Origin: an uncultured Christensenella sp.
GTDB taxonomy: Bacteria; Bacillota; Clostridia; Christensenellales; Borkfalkiaceae
Length of the DNA stretch: 64,000 bases
Assembly: GCA_910578565.1 (NCBI GenBank)
Contig: CAJTQF010000004.1
Location: 62,001-126,000, forward strand
Direction: 5' to 3'
This document shows, piece by piece, positions 25,687 to 34,210 of this stretch. A program made the translations under genes and the position numbers. Numbering within the stretch: the stretch's first letter is position 1; every line of letters starts with the position of its first letter. The notes under the pieces are model-generated. The model saw nothing but the letters and a program-made list of their open reading frames with translations, was not told where the DNA came from and ran no database searches.

Positions 25687-25845
25687 ATGAAAGCAATTAT
25701 TTTTAAAGTCTTAAGTGTTGTCATTGCTTGTAGTGGTATGGTAGTATCAATAATTGAAGCTAATCCGATAATATGTTTAGGCTTTTTAATTGGTGGACTT
25801 ATTTCGTATGAACTAGCATTTATTATATCAAAAATACAAAAGTAG
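25687..25845 (+). CDS. Small two-helix membrane protein
   Basis: 52 aa, 22 nt after the secreted protein, with a weak AAGGAAAG ribosome binding site. Two hydrophobic helices (about aa 3-20 and 26-46) separated by a short polar turn and followed by a lysine tail. It is probably co-expressed with the secreted protein under the FMN riboswitch. It could be an accessory, immunity or transport helper protein (inference from position). Confidence 0.6.
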   Translation: MKAIIFKVLSVVIACSGMVVSIIEANPIICLGFLIGGLISYELAFIISKIQK

Positions 25846-25863
25846 GTTATAAAGCATAGTATT

Positions 25864-25895
25864 GGTCGGAGCAATCCGACCTCTTTCATTTTTTA
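25864..25895 (+). terminator. Intrinsic terminator of the riboswitch operon
   Basis: GGTCGGA and TCCGACC pair around GCAA; a T-rich tail (CTCTTTCATTTTT) follows. Confidence 0.75.
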
Positions 25896-25980
25896 CGATG
25901 TTAAATAAAACAATTTAAGTATATATAGAGTAACCTTATAAGATAGACAAAAATCGACATTATTTCTCTATGAATCGATG

Positions 25981-26009
25981 TTGACTTAAAATTAAATGTT
26001 TGATATAAT
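25981..26009 (+). promoter_or_regulatory. Strong sigma-A promoter (module B)
   Basis: TTGACT, 17-nt spacer ending TTTGA, TATAAT. This matches the layout of module A at 6611. Confidence 0.85.
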
Positions 26010-26064
26010 TACAGCATAAAGTTTCTTGTTTGGTTTTAACCGACAAAGTATCAGAGTTTTTAAA

Positions 26065-26096
26065 GTGTCAGTTACATTTGTAATTGGCGCTTTTTT
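26065..26096 (+). terminator. Leader terminator of module B
   Basis: GTGTCAGTTACA and TGTAATTGGCGC pair with wobbles around TT, then six T. It starts 55 nt after the -10 box (54 nt in module A) and shares the outer GTGTCA...TTGGCGC arms with the module A hairpin. Confidence 0.75.
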
Positions 26097-26121
26097 GTTT
26101 ATCAACCTGTAAAGGGTATAA

Positions 26122-26156
26122 AGCCGACAGTCCGTATCGGAGTGTCGGCTTTTTTT
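26122..26156 (+). terminator. Second terminator before the recombination operon
   Basis: AGCCGACA and TGTCGGCT pair, with an inner TCCG/CGGA stem around TAT, then seven T. Confidence 0.85.
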
Positions 26157-26184
26157 ATTTTCTTGGTCATTCTATGACAACTAT

Positions 26185-26212
26185 CAGCGGTTTTCTCGGG
26201 ATCGCTGTTTTT
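26185..26212 (+). terminator. Third, weak terminator-like hairpin
   Basis: CAGCG and CGCTG pair around a 13-nt loop, followed by five T. It is the third such element between the module B promoter and the first gene of the operon. Confidence 0.45.
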
Positions 26213-26268
26213 ATATATTCACGACGGTAAGTCCGTTAAAAAATTTTACAAAAGGAGTAACAACTATT

Positions 26269-27408
26269 ATGCAAAAATGTTTAGACAATTACAATACAAC
26301 ATTTGCTTCATTTATTGCGATGCTGGATTATCATCAGACTCAGTCAATAAACAGTCATTGGGTACGCTGTCCTGTAAAAGAACTTAGCGTAGAATCCTTA
26401 GATAAAATGTCGCCGAACCATATGAATCCGAGTGTGTTTGCGCTCGGTGTTGGAGAAGAAGCAATCAGTGATACAACAGAGCACCTTGGTTTAGCGCTCA
26501 AAGTCAATGGCGAATTGTATCCCGTCCGAGAAACGGCCTACAAAACCTTATTAGACAGAGCAAAAATCGGAGGTTCAATTCTTCCCAAACTCAGTAGGGA
26601 AACTTTGGCGAGAGTTCTCAACGAGTGCCTTCATTTATCCAATACGGATGCATTGGTCTTAATTAGAGACGAAAAAGTATCCGCAGTTCATTCGGGAGAT
26701 GAAACCGATTATTCTGTTTTGGATATTGATTCGCTCTTGGAAAAGCTAACGCAAAAGCTGGATGCGCGTTTTCCCGGTTCGGAGTTTGAGCAGGGATATG
26801 CCGACCATTCAATTGCAAGTGGGTTATGGAAATTGTCCGGACAACGAGAGTCTTTGATTGGTGCGTACATAAAAACACTTTCTGCTTATAACGACAAGGC
26901 TAAACTCGATAAGATTGTTCCCGGTGTTCGGTTCATTACTTCGGATACCGGAGTTGCATCGGCGAAAGTTTCCGCATTGTTGCTTGGTGGCGCTTACCCT
27001 ATTCATATCGGAGGTTGCGTTGCGGTAGATCACAGGCATAAAACGAGTATTGAAGATTTCGATAAGGCTCTCGACCAACTGTTTGCGCAGTTCGGGGATA
27101 GCATTAAGAAATTAGAATACCTTTTGGAAGTGTATCTCAACTATCCCGTAAATGCAATGATCCGTGTATGCAAAAAACTTGCTCTTCCCAAGAAGGCCGC
27201 ACTCGAAGCAATCGATATATTCGAGAAGACCTACGGCGGCGGAGTGGCTACGGCGCATGACGTGTTTATGGCGATGCAAGAAATCCTGTTTACGCTTAAA
27301 TGCGAAGGAACACCGCAGAGTAAAATGCTTACCGTTGAAGAGAATATGGCTCGTGCGCTTACGCTTGATTGGACGTCATTTGATTTAGCAAAGGCGGTGG
27401 ATTACTGA
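26269..27408 (+). CDS. Hypothetical protein, perhaps DUF932-like, first gene of the recombination operon
   Basis: 379 aa, ribosome binding site AAAGGAGT. The family is uncertain; the middle region (a strand with ALVLIRDEKVSAVHSG, then FEQGYADHSIASGLWKLSG, and VPGVRFITSDTGVASAKVSALL) recalls DUF932-type phage and plasmid proteins, but I could not confirm it. It is soluble, without cysteine motifs. Its stop shares a base with the start of the YqaJ gene (TGATG), which ties it to the recombination module. Confidence 0.5.
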   Translation: MQKCLDNYNTTFASFIAMLDYHQTQSINSHWVRCPVKELSVESLDKMSPNHMNPSVFALGVGEEAISDTTEHLGLALKVNGELYPVRETAYKTLLDRAKIGGSILPKLSRETLARVLNECLHLSNTDALVLIRDEKVSAVHSGDETDYSVLDIDSLLEKLTQKLDARFPGSEFEQGYADHSIASGLWKLSGQRESLIGAYIKTLSAYNDKAKLDKIVPGVRFITSDTGVASAKVSALLLGGAYPIHIGGCVAVDHRHKTSIEDFDKALDQLFAQFGDSIKKLEYLLEVYLNYPVNAMIRVCKKLALPKKAALEAIDIFEKTYGGGVATAHDVFMAMQEILFTLKCEGTPQSKMLTVEENMARALTLDWTSFDLAKAVDY

Positions 27409-28451
27409 TGGCAACACCGAGAATTTTATGCGACACAGCAGGGATGACCAATGAACGCTGGCTTGAATGTCGTATGCACGGACCGAAAGGAGATATACCA
27501 TACACGGTTGGTGGTAGCGACATTGCTGCCATTTTTGGCGTTTCGCCTTGGACAACACCATTGGAACTGTGGATGATTAAAAAAGGCAAAATTAAACCGG
27601 CAGAAAAGGAAAATGCGTTGCAGCTCGAGATGGGGCATTTGTTAGAGCCGATTACTGCACACTTCTATGCCAAGAAGACGGGAAACAAAGTAATTAACGA
27701 TACAAACCTATATCAACATGCAAATTTCAAATATGCCTTAGCAAATTTTGATAGGCGATTTGAGCGTGCGTCCGATGGCGAGAAGGGTATCCTTGAGTGC
27801 AAAAGTTGTACGTATCACAAGGCTGGTGATTGGGCTAATGGTGCATATCCGACATACTACGAGTTGCAGCTACGGTTCTATTTGGCGGTAGCCGATGTAA
27901 ACATCGGTGCATTCTCATCGATGTGGGGAAATAATCCAGATAACGACATGGCATTTCCCGAAATTACAAGAGATAAGGCAAAAGAAGATATGATTTTTGA
28001 AAAACTCGAATATTGGATTTGGAGCCTGGAGCACGATGTCCCGCCGACGATGGATAATATCCCGACGAAACTTGCCTTAGACTCTTTGGCGAGAATTTAC
28101 GGGGCAAGCGAGCCTGCATTACCTACTATCGATTTATCGAGAAAGTATGAGGGCGAGTTAAGAGCAATTCTTGCTTTACAGAATCAGAAAGAAGAATGTA
28201 AAGCAGAAATTAAAAGAATAGAAGAGGAGGTTAAAGCACGTAGTGTGCGATTTGCGGAATTAATGAAGAAACATGAACATGGCGTCTTGGAAACAACGAC
28301 CGATAAAATTCTTATTGATTTCATTACTAAAAAAAGTACCAGAACGGATACTGAGGCATTAAAGAAAAACTATCCAGCTGTATACAAAGACGTGGTAAGT
28401 AGTTCCGAAAGCCGTAAACTGAAATTTTCCGTTCAAACAAAGACAATATAG
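27408..28451 (+). CDS. YqaJ-family viral recombinase exonuclease
   Basis: 347 aa. YqaJ-type PD-(D/E)XK nuclease signs: GGSDIAAIFGVSPW near aa 35-48, EMGHLLEP, ANFDRRF (about aa 114), and ECKSCTYH (about aa 130), giving the G-S-D, E, D and E-x-K residues of the family. These enzymes degrade one strand from a duplex end, as lambda exonuclease does, and pair with an ssDNA-annealing protein. A candidate annealing partner is encoded at 31664. The C-terminal 80 residues form a helical coil. Confidence 0.85.
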   Translation: MATPRILCDTAGMTNERWLECRMHGPKGDIPYTVGGSDIAAIFGVSPWTTPLELWMIKKGKIKPAEKENALQLEMGHLLEPITAHFYAKKTGNKVINDTNLYQHANFKYALANFDRRFERASDGEKGILECKSCTYHKAGDWANGAYPTYYELQLRFYLAVADVNIGAFSSMWGNNPDNDMAFPEITRDKAKEDMIFEKLEYWIWSLEHDVPPTMDNIPTKLALDSLARIYGASEPALPTIDLSRKYEGELRAILALQNQKEECKAEIKRIEEEVKARSVRFAELMKKHEHGVLETTTDKILIDFITKKSTRTDTEALKKNYPAVYKDVVSSSESRKLKFSVQTKTI

Positions 28452-28460
28452 GAGTAAATT

Positions 28461-29024
28461 ATGAAGAACATTTTTACCGAGGGTTGGGAACTCCGCTATG
28501 AAGCGGAGTTCATAGCCCACAACAAAGACAAAATACAGGCATATATTTGTTCTCCGCTGAGAGCAGCAACCAGTGCCGAAGTACAGCGCAATATGCGCAC
28601 GGCAAGGGCATATATGGTTTATGCGTTTGAGGCAATGCATTTTAGTGCTGTTGCGCCGCACGCCTATCTTCCGGTTATTCTCGATGATGATAAACCGAGT
28701 GAAAGGGCATTAGCGTTGCAAATAGGTCTTCAAATGCTTTTTTTCTGCAATATTATACTTGTGTGCGGAGACCGGATTTCGGAAGGAATGAAAGGTGAAA
28801 TCAGATATGCTGCGAGACTGAATAAACAGATTTACACGTTCAATACCGAAATGTATTCCGAAGTTCAACAAATAGTCAGCAAAGATGGAAAAAATCCGGA
28901 ACTGGTAAGTTTGCATTTAGGACATTCGCCGCTTGGTTCATCCTGCCCTGTAACAAATTTTATGCAGACCAAACTCGATGTGACGGTTTTGGTAAAGGAG
29001 AGATCAAATGCTGTGTCAGTTTGA
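28461..29024 (+). CDS. DUF7768/DUF4406-like nucleotide-fold protein
   Basis: 187 aa, ribosome binding site ATAGGAGT. The first 110 residues show a Rossmann-like pattern of the deoxyribosyltransferase/SLOG superfamily: a strand AYICSPLRA, a long helix with R-x-A-R-A-Y, APHAYLPVILDD, and a strand IILVCGDRISEGMKGEI with G-D and E. Proteins of this kind occur widely on phages and plasmids with unknown roles in nucleotide metabolism or signalling. Its 3' end overlaps recD2 by 17 nt. Confidence 0.6.
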   Translation: MKNIFTEGWELRYEAEFIAHNKDKIQAYICSPLRAATSAEVQRNMRTARAYMVYAFEAMHFSAVAPHAYLPVILDDDKPSERALALQIGLQMLFFCNIILVCGDRISEGMKGEIRYAARLNKQIYTFNTEMYSEVQQIVSKDGKNPELVSLHLGHSPLGSSCPVTNFMQTKLDVTVLVKERSNAVSV

Positions 29025-31185
29025 GAGATTATTGTATCCTAGAGATTCATCGGCAGTGGCGCTTGGCAGTTATATGATTGCACTATACCGACCTTTGGAA
29101 AGAATCCTTGACAGTAACGGAATGAGAGTTACGCAGGTTAAGGCTGTTGGATACGGTCTTCCAACCGCGAGCAGCTTAAGTTACGACATTAAGGGACATT
29201 GGAACAAAAGCGCCAAACACGGGGTTCAATTTGAGATGGAAACCTATGACGAAGTGATTGCTCCCGATAAAGAGGGGGTGATTGCTTATCTGTCCAGCGG
29301 GCAGATTAAAGGCATAGGCCCGAAATTGGCGGAAAGAATCTATGCGGTATTCGGTAACAATACGCTTGAGATATTGGACAAGGATCCTGATAAATTGCTT
29401 ACCATTTCCGGTATCAGCAACGGGAAACTCAAAAAAATCTGCGAGTCGTATCTTGCGAATCGTGCCGCCCGTGACATTGTGGCATTCTTAGTTCCGCACG
29501 GCGTTACTGCGAATCGCGCAGTCAAATTATTCCGTGAGTATGGCAGTAAAACAATGGAAATAGTTAAAGAACATCCTTACACGCTTTGTGAGATGGCTGG
29601 TATCGGTTTTATTACCGCCGACAAAATTGCGAAGAGTATGGGTTTTGGAGACCTTTCTACAGACCGTGTAGATGCAGGAATGATTTATACGTTAACTGAA
29701 GCCGAAGGGCGCGGCAATCTGTGCATAGAGAAACGCGAGTTTGCAAAGGAATGCTTAAAATTATTGCAAACACCAGAGCTGACCGAAGAAATGATAGGCA
29801 ACCGTGCCATTAGACTGATACAGGACAAAAAGCTTATGTGTTACAACGGTATGGTTTACCGTACCGAGACTGCATTGGCAGAGTTCGTATTGGCAAGACA
29901 AATAGCTCGCAGGCTGTCAACAAATGTAAAACAGGATTATTCGGATTTGGAAGCAGAGTTGGACAGAGTAGAAAGTAATCTCGGTCTTAGACTTGCAACC
30001 GAACAGCGTGAAGCAGTGAAAACAGCTTTAACAAACGGACTCACGATTATCACCGGCGGTCCCGGAACAGGTAAAACGATGATACAACGTGCAATACTGG
30101 ATATCTATTGTAGAAAGTATCCTGGCAATGATGTGTGCTGTTGTGCTCCGACAGGACGTGCGGCAAGACGTATGTCGCAGGCAACAAGATTTCCTGCGTC
30201 TACAATTCATAGGGCACTTGGATTATTGGCGGGCGATGACGGAGTATTCGGGGAACCTGAGGAGCTTGATGCGGATTTACTGCTTGTAGACGAAGTATCG
30301 ATGCTTGACGTTTATCTAGCTGGGCATTTGCTCTGTGCGGTAAAAAACGGTGCGCAAGTAGTATTTATCGGTGACGCTGACCAGCTTCCGTCCGTTGGAC
30401 CGGGAGCGGTACTCAGCGAGATGATAGCAAGCGGCTGTATTCCAGTCGTAAGGCTTGATAAGGTATTCCGCCAAAGCAGCGGAAGCCGTATCGCAACAAA
30501 CGCTAAACTCATCCGACACGGTAATTTCGGTCTGGAATACGGAGATGATTTTTCGTTTATCGATTCTCCGGATATAACCGAGTCGGCTGAAAAAATCGTA
30601 GAACTTTTTTTACGGGAAATCGATAAATACGGCGTTGATAATGTTGCATTGCTGTCGCCGTTCCGTCAGAAAACTGAAACAGGAGTTAATGCTTTGAATG
30701 CATATCTGCAATCTAAAGTAAATCCGCCCTCGAGCAGTAAAGCGGAATTCGAATGCGGCAAGCGGCTGTTCAGAGTGGGTGATAAGGTTATGCAAACCAA
30801 GAACCACGAAGACGTGAGCAACGGCGATATCGGGTACGTTAAGGACATTATCGGCAGTGGTAGTGATAAAGCGCTGTTTGTCGATTTTGGTGACGGACGC
30901 TTAAAAGAGTATGATTCCGCAGATTTGGAACGTCTCGATCTCGGTTATGCATCTACCGTACACAAATCACAAGGTTCAGAGTACAAGTCGGTAATTATCA
31001 ATCTGCAGTGTGCACATTCGATAATGCTGACGCGACCGCTCATTTATACGGCTATCACCCGTGGTAAGGAGCGTTTAACAATTGTCGGTGAACGCAAAGC
31101 GTTATGCACGGCAATCAGAAGAACGGATACGGAAAAGCGCGGAACGTGCTTATCCGAACGACTAAAAGAAATCTTAAAAAAATAG
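29008..31185 (+). CDS. recD2: RecD2-type DNA helicase
   Basis: 725 aa, close to the usual RecD2 size. The N-terminal region holds helix-hairpin-helix segments (SSGQIKGIGPKLAERI; LLTISGISNGKL; EMAGIGFITADKI). The superfamily 1B helicase core has Walker A GGPGTGKT (about aa 350-357), Walker B LLLVDEVSML, motif III GDADQLPSVGPG, and C-terminal STVHKSQGSE and YTAITRGKERL. RecD2 unwinds DNA 5' to 3' and helps replication and repair outside RecBCD. It overlaps the preceding gene by 17 nt and is co-transcribed with the YqaJ nuclease. Confidence 0.92.
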   Translation: MLCQFERLLYPRDSSAVALGSYMIALYRPLERILDSNGMRVTQVKAVGYGLPTASSLSYDIKGHWNKSAKHGVQFEMETYDEVIAPDKEGVIAYLSSGQIKGIGPKLAERIYAVFGNNTLEILDKDPDKLLTISGISNGKLKKICESYLANRAARDIVAFLVPHGVTANRAVKLFREYGSKTMEIVKEHPYTLCEMAGIGFITADKIAKSMGFGDLSTDRVDAGMIYTLTEAEGRGNLCIEKREFAKECLKLLQTPELTEEMIGNRAIRLIQDKKLMCYNGMVYRTETALAEFVLARQIARRLSTNVKQDYSDLEAELDRVESNLGLRLATEQREAVKTALTNGLTIITGGPGTGKTMIQRAILDIYCRKYPGNDVCCCAPTGRAARRMSQATRFPASTIHRALGLLAGDDGVFGEPEELDADLLLVDEVSMLDVYLAGHLLCAVKNGAQVVFIGDADQLPSVGPGAVLSEMIASGCIPVVRLDKVFRQSSGSRIATNAKLIRHGNFGLEYGDDFSFIDSPDITESAEKIVELFLREIDKYGVDNVALLSPFRQKTETGVNALNAYLQSKVNPPSSSKAEFECGKRLFRVGDKVMQTKNHEDVSNGDIGYVKDIIGSGSDKALFVDFGDGRLKEYDSADLERLDLGYASTVHKSQGSEYKSVIINLQCAHSIMLTRPLIYTAITRGKERLTIVGERKALCTAIRRTDTEKRGTCLSERLKEILKK

Positions 31186-31197
31186 GAGAAAAAAATT

Positions 31198-31641
31198 ATG
31201 GCAAACATTTTAGCACAATATGTGGCAACACAGAACGAAATGCTTCTTCAGGTGGCAGGTAACGAATTACCGATGGAATCGGTAGTCGAGTATCAAGAAC
31301 TTAATTACCGCGTAGACGTACTGAATACGTGCAAGGCGTTGACAATTACGGCACCCGTTACAACGGATGCCCAAAAACTCGGTTATCATTACCAGCTTAC
31401 GGACAAGATTCTTGGAACTTTAACGACGGAGCACAAATTCGGTCCCTCAGTAGATGAAGAAGGTAAGAAGAAACGTGAAGCTTCGCTCTCGGCGCTGGAA
31501 CGTGTTATTCAGGACGGACGCAGAAGGTTCCAAAGTCTCAACATCACATCGAACGAGCAATACAAAAAACTTGTAATCAGCTTTATCGGTTCGGTTCTCA
31601 ATGTCTGGATTCAGTACAGAAATACATACGTAAATATTTAA
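31198..31641 (+). CDS. Hypothetical protein of the recombination operon
   Basis: 147 aa, ribosome binding site TAGGAGA. Helical and hydrophilic; a basic segment (KKKREASLSALERVIQDGRRRF) precedes a hydrophobic C-terminal helix. Not recognised. Its place between recD2 and the annealing-protein candidate suggests a DNA-processing role. Confidence 0.5.
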   Translation: MANILAQYVATQNEMLLQVAGNELPMESVVEYQELNYRVDVLNTCKALTITAPVTTDAQKLGYHYQLTDKILGTLTTEHKFGPSVDEEGKKKREASLSALERVIQDGRRRFQSLNITSNEQYKKLVISFIGSVLNVWIQYRNTYVNI

Positions 31642-31663
31642 AAATATTAAAAGGAGAATTATC

Positions 31664-32410
31664 ATGAGTCAAAACAACTCGAATGACAAAACGGCAATGC
31701 TTGCCGAAATCGCAAAAATTAATGCAGTAGAAGGCTTCGAACCGTCTGTGTTTGCAGTGGATTATACGGATTTAACTACGGGCGAGGTGCGTAAGCGCCT
31801 TCCCGTAATGACGCAAATTGCGTGGTTTCGTATGAAGTATCCTGAAGGGAAAATTGCCGTAAGTGCAGTTCCCAACGGAGATTGCTTTGTTGCAACAGCG
31901 AAAATCTATCCCAGCTATAAAGCCGGCGAAAATGAATTTTTAGCTGAAGCGACGGCGTCCCGCGCACCCGCAGCGGATAAGCCTTCGGTTTCCGCGAGAG
32001 AATGGGCGCAGACAGCGGCAATCGGCATAGCTTTGCGCAATGCAGGATTCGGTTTGCAGTTCAGTGTTGCGGGAGAGGATTTTTCCGAGCTCGCGCCCGA
32101 TGAACTGGGTTCGTTGAAACCTACTCCGACAGCAGACACCACCTTCGTACCCGTCGTGGTCAAGGAAGAGGAAAAGACAACTGCTGTTGTAACCGAGATG
32201 CCTAAGTGCGAGCTTACGCTGGAAGAGCGCTATCAGGAAGCAATCGGTTTGGTTTGTCCGTTGACCAAGTTTGCAGGAAGAACTCTCGGCGATGTCGCAA
32301 ACGTAGAGCCAGGCTTTATCAAGTGGTTGGCGGAAAAATATACCGGCGACGAAAAGCTCAAAACTGCGGCAAAAGATATTTGTGAGTATGCAAAGCGCCA
32401 AGCAGCTTAA
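31664..32410 (+). CDS. Candidate ssDNA-annealing recombination protein with a DUF3820-like tail
   Basis: 248 aa, ribosome binding site AAGGAGA. The N-terminal 140 residues follow the pattern of Rad52/ERF-like phage annealing proteins: LPVMTQIAWFRMKYPEGKI, a charged strand, then SAREWAQTAAIGIALRNAGFG, like the (A/E)..A.GRALA..GFG helix of that group. The last 45 residues (CPLTKFAGRTLGDVANVEPGFIKWLAEKY) match the small domain found at the end of exonuclease X-like and DUF3820 proteins. With the YqaJ nuclease and RecD2 it would complete a Red-like recombination set. The assignment is by pattern only. Confidence 0.5.
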   Translation: MSQNNSNDKTAMLAEIAKINAVEGFEPSVFAVDYTDLTTGEVRKRLPVMTQIAWFRMKYPEGKIAVSAVPNGDCFVATAKIYPSYKAGENEFLAEATASRAPAADKPSVSAREWAQTAAIGIALRNAGFGLQFSVAGEDFSELAPDELGSLKPTPTADTTFVPVVVKEEEKTTAVVTEMPKCELTLEERYQEAIGLVCPLTKFAGRTLGDVANVEPGFIKWLAEKYTGDEKLKTAAKDICEYAKRQAA

Positions 32411-32420
32411 TTAACAAACG

Positions 32421-32448
32421 AGGGGCTAGCTGAAAAGTCAGTTCCCCT
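32421..32448 (+). promoter_or_regulatory. Hairpin ahead of the primase-like gene
   Basis: AGGGG and CCCCT, then GCTGA and TCAGT, pair around AAAG. It ends 3 nt before the AGGAG ribosome binding site and has no T-run, so it may influence translation or mRNA stability. Confidence 0.4.
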
Positions 32449-32463
32449 AAAGGAGTCAGTGTT

Positions 32464-33525
32464 ATGGAAATGTTTCACATTTCGGATATTATTTCAATTT
32501 TGGGTTTACCTCATCCGACGCTTGGGCAAACGTCTTATTATATACCTTGTCCGTGCTGCGATAAGGAGCCACACAAAAAGCATCTGAATATCAACGTCAA
32601 AAAAGATGTGTTTCGCTGTCCGAGATGCGGCGTTTCCGGTGGTATATTCGATTTATATTCTCTCTTTACGGGTGTGCCTAGAGACAAGGTATTGATTGCG
32701 CTCACAGAGCGACTCGGTACACCTACGAGGGTGAATAGACCAAAAGTCAAAATCGAAAAGCATGTGCCAAGCGTGGCAATTTGCGAATGCCCGATAACAG
32801 ATGTTGAGAGCAGACACGTAACCTATAGTGCATTACTTGCCAAATTGTCGCTGGCAAAAGACCATAAGGAAAATCTTCTTAACAGGGGATTAACAGAATC
32901 GGATATCGAGCGCCTTGGCTATAAAACTACACCGATAGTCGGTATGGCAAGCCTTGCTAAGCAGTTGCAATCTGACGGATTATATCTTGCGGGTGTTCCC
33001 GGATTTTATAGAACCGAAAGTAGCGAATGGACGTTTGTAAAAGAGAAACGCGGGATACTTATTCCCGTGCGAGATACAAACGGACTTATACAAGGGCTTC
33101 AGATAAGACGAGATAACGTGCAAAAGCGCAAGTTTCGTTGGATTTCGAGTACCGAGCAGAAAGACGGTTGCAAAGCCGAAGGTTGGACGCACCTTGCAGG
33201 AAAGGTAACACCACAAATAATTTTAACGGAAGGACCTATGAAAGCTGATGTGATTCACGCTTTATCTGGGTTTACCGTTTTGGCGGTGCCAGGCGTGAAT
33301 ACTCTGACTCACCTTAAGCTGACGTTGGATAAGTTGCGCAGTCAAGGAGTAATTAATATAAAAACAGCGTTCGATATGGATTTTTCCACAAATATACATG
33401 TCCAGAATGGTTTTAACAACCTTTTAACGATATTGGATGAAATGGGGTTCAAGTTCGGAACTTACATATGGGATCCGCGTTATAAGGGCTTGGATGACTA
33501 TATCTGGGCGCAGAAAAATAAATAA
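32464..33525 (+). CDS. Primase-like protein with CHC2-type zinc finger and TOPRIM domain
   Basis: 353 aa. An N-terminal zinc ribbon with C29/C32 (CPCC) and C52/C55 (CPRCG) is of the CHC2 primase type. A central part contains RGILIPVRDTNGLIQGLQIR, the lead-in seen in phage primases. A TOPRIM-like domain follows, with ILTEGPMKADV (E256) and a later TAFDMDFS acidic pair, as in DUF3854 proteins. It most likely makes primers for element replication, though no helicase domain is fused to it. It lies at the end of the recombination set. Confidence 0.7.
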   Translation: MEMFHISDIISILGLPHPTLGQTSYYIPCPCCDKEPHKKHLNINVKKDVFRCPRCGVSGGIFDLYSLFTGVPRDKVLIALTERLGTPTRVNRPKVKIEKHVPSVAICECPITDVESRHVTYSALLAKLSLAKDHKENLLNRGLTESDIERLGYKTTPIVGMASLAKQLQSDGLYLAGVPGFYRTESSEWTFVKEKRGILIPVRDTNGLIQGLQIRRDNVQKRKFRWISSTEQKDGCKAEGWTHLAGKVTPQIILTEGPMKADVIHALSGFTVLAVPGVNTLTHLKLTLDKLRSQGVINIKTAFDMDFSTNIHVQNGFNNLLTILDEMGFKFGTYIWDPRYKGLDDYIWAQKNK

Positions 33526-33531
33526 CAAGAC

Positions 33532-33557
33532 AGGGCGGAGTTTAATGAAACTCCGCT
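33532..33557 (+). promoter_or_regulatory. Intergenic hairpin
   Basis: AGGGCGGAGTTT and AAACTCCGCTCT pair (one G-U) around a short loop. No T-run follows; the next gene has its own AAAGGAG ribosome binding site. Confidence 0.5.
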
Positions 33558-33579
33558 CTAAAATTAAAGGAGAATAATT

Positions 33580-34191
33580 ATGGATGATAATTTTAAAGGC
33601 TATACAGATGTTAGCAAGGCATTACAAATGATTATTGATTTAACAGGCGATTTAGGCGGAGGGAATTCGCTTCCGGAAAAACTGCAACGTTTGTTAGATT
33701 TGCCTTGTGAATACTGTAATGACGGCGAGTTAATAAAAACACAACAAATCAAAATTGATAGGCTAACTGTTTTATTGAGTAATAGTCTTAAAATATACGA
33801 AAATCAATCAGGTGAAAGTGTTATGAAAACTGATCTTGAAGAAGAAATCGGTATTACAAGAGAAGAGTATGACGAAGTTATGGGAATAAATGACGATAAT
33901 ACTGATTTGAATGTTAAGTACGATAGTGATAAGTTTATATATGCCGTTGCTGTAGAATGTGTAAAGGGCGGAAAAGAGTTTTACGACGAATACGAACCAG
34001 AATCTCAAAGATGGGAAGATATCGTAGCTAAATATGAGTCCGAAAAAAAAGTGCTTATTAAAGAGATATACGAAGAATATGGCACCGATGAATCTCAAGA
34101 ATGGATGATTAACGGATATCAGCCTATTACACAATTTAAGTTTGATAACGGAGATTGGTACGAAATATATATTATGGCATCTGAAAAATAA
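33580..34191 (+). CDS. Hypothetical acidic protein
   Basis: 203 aa, ribosome binding site AAAGGAGA. A CEYC pair near aa 46 and a long acidic C-terminal half (DEYEPESQRWEDI). Not recognised. It has no export signal. Confidence 0.5.
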   Translation: MDDNFKGYTDVSKALQMIIDLTGDLGGGNSLPEKLQRLLDLPCEYCNDGELIKTQQIKIDRLTVLLSNSLKIYENQSGESVMKTDLEEEIGITREEYDEVMGINDDNTDLNVKYDSDKFIYAVAVECVKGGKEFYDEYEPESQRWEDIVAKYESEKKVLIKEIYEEYGTDESQEWMINGYQPITQFKFDNGDWYEIYIMASEK

Positions 34192-34210
34192 ATTTTATAG
34201 GAGAAACAAA

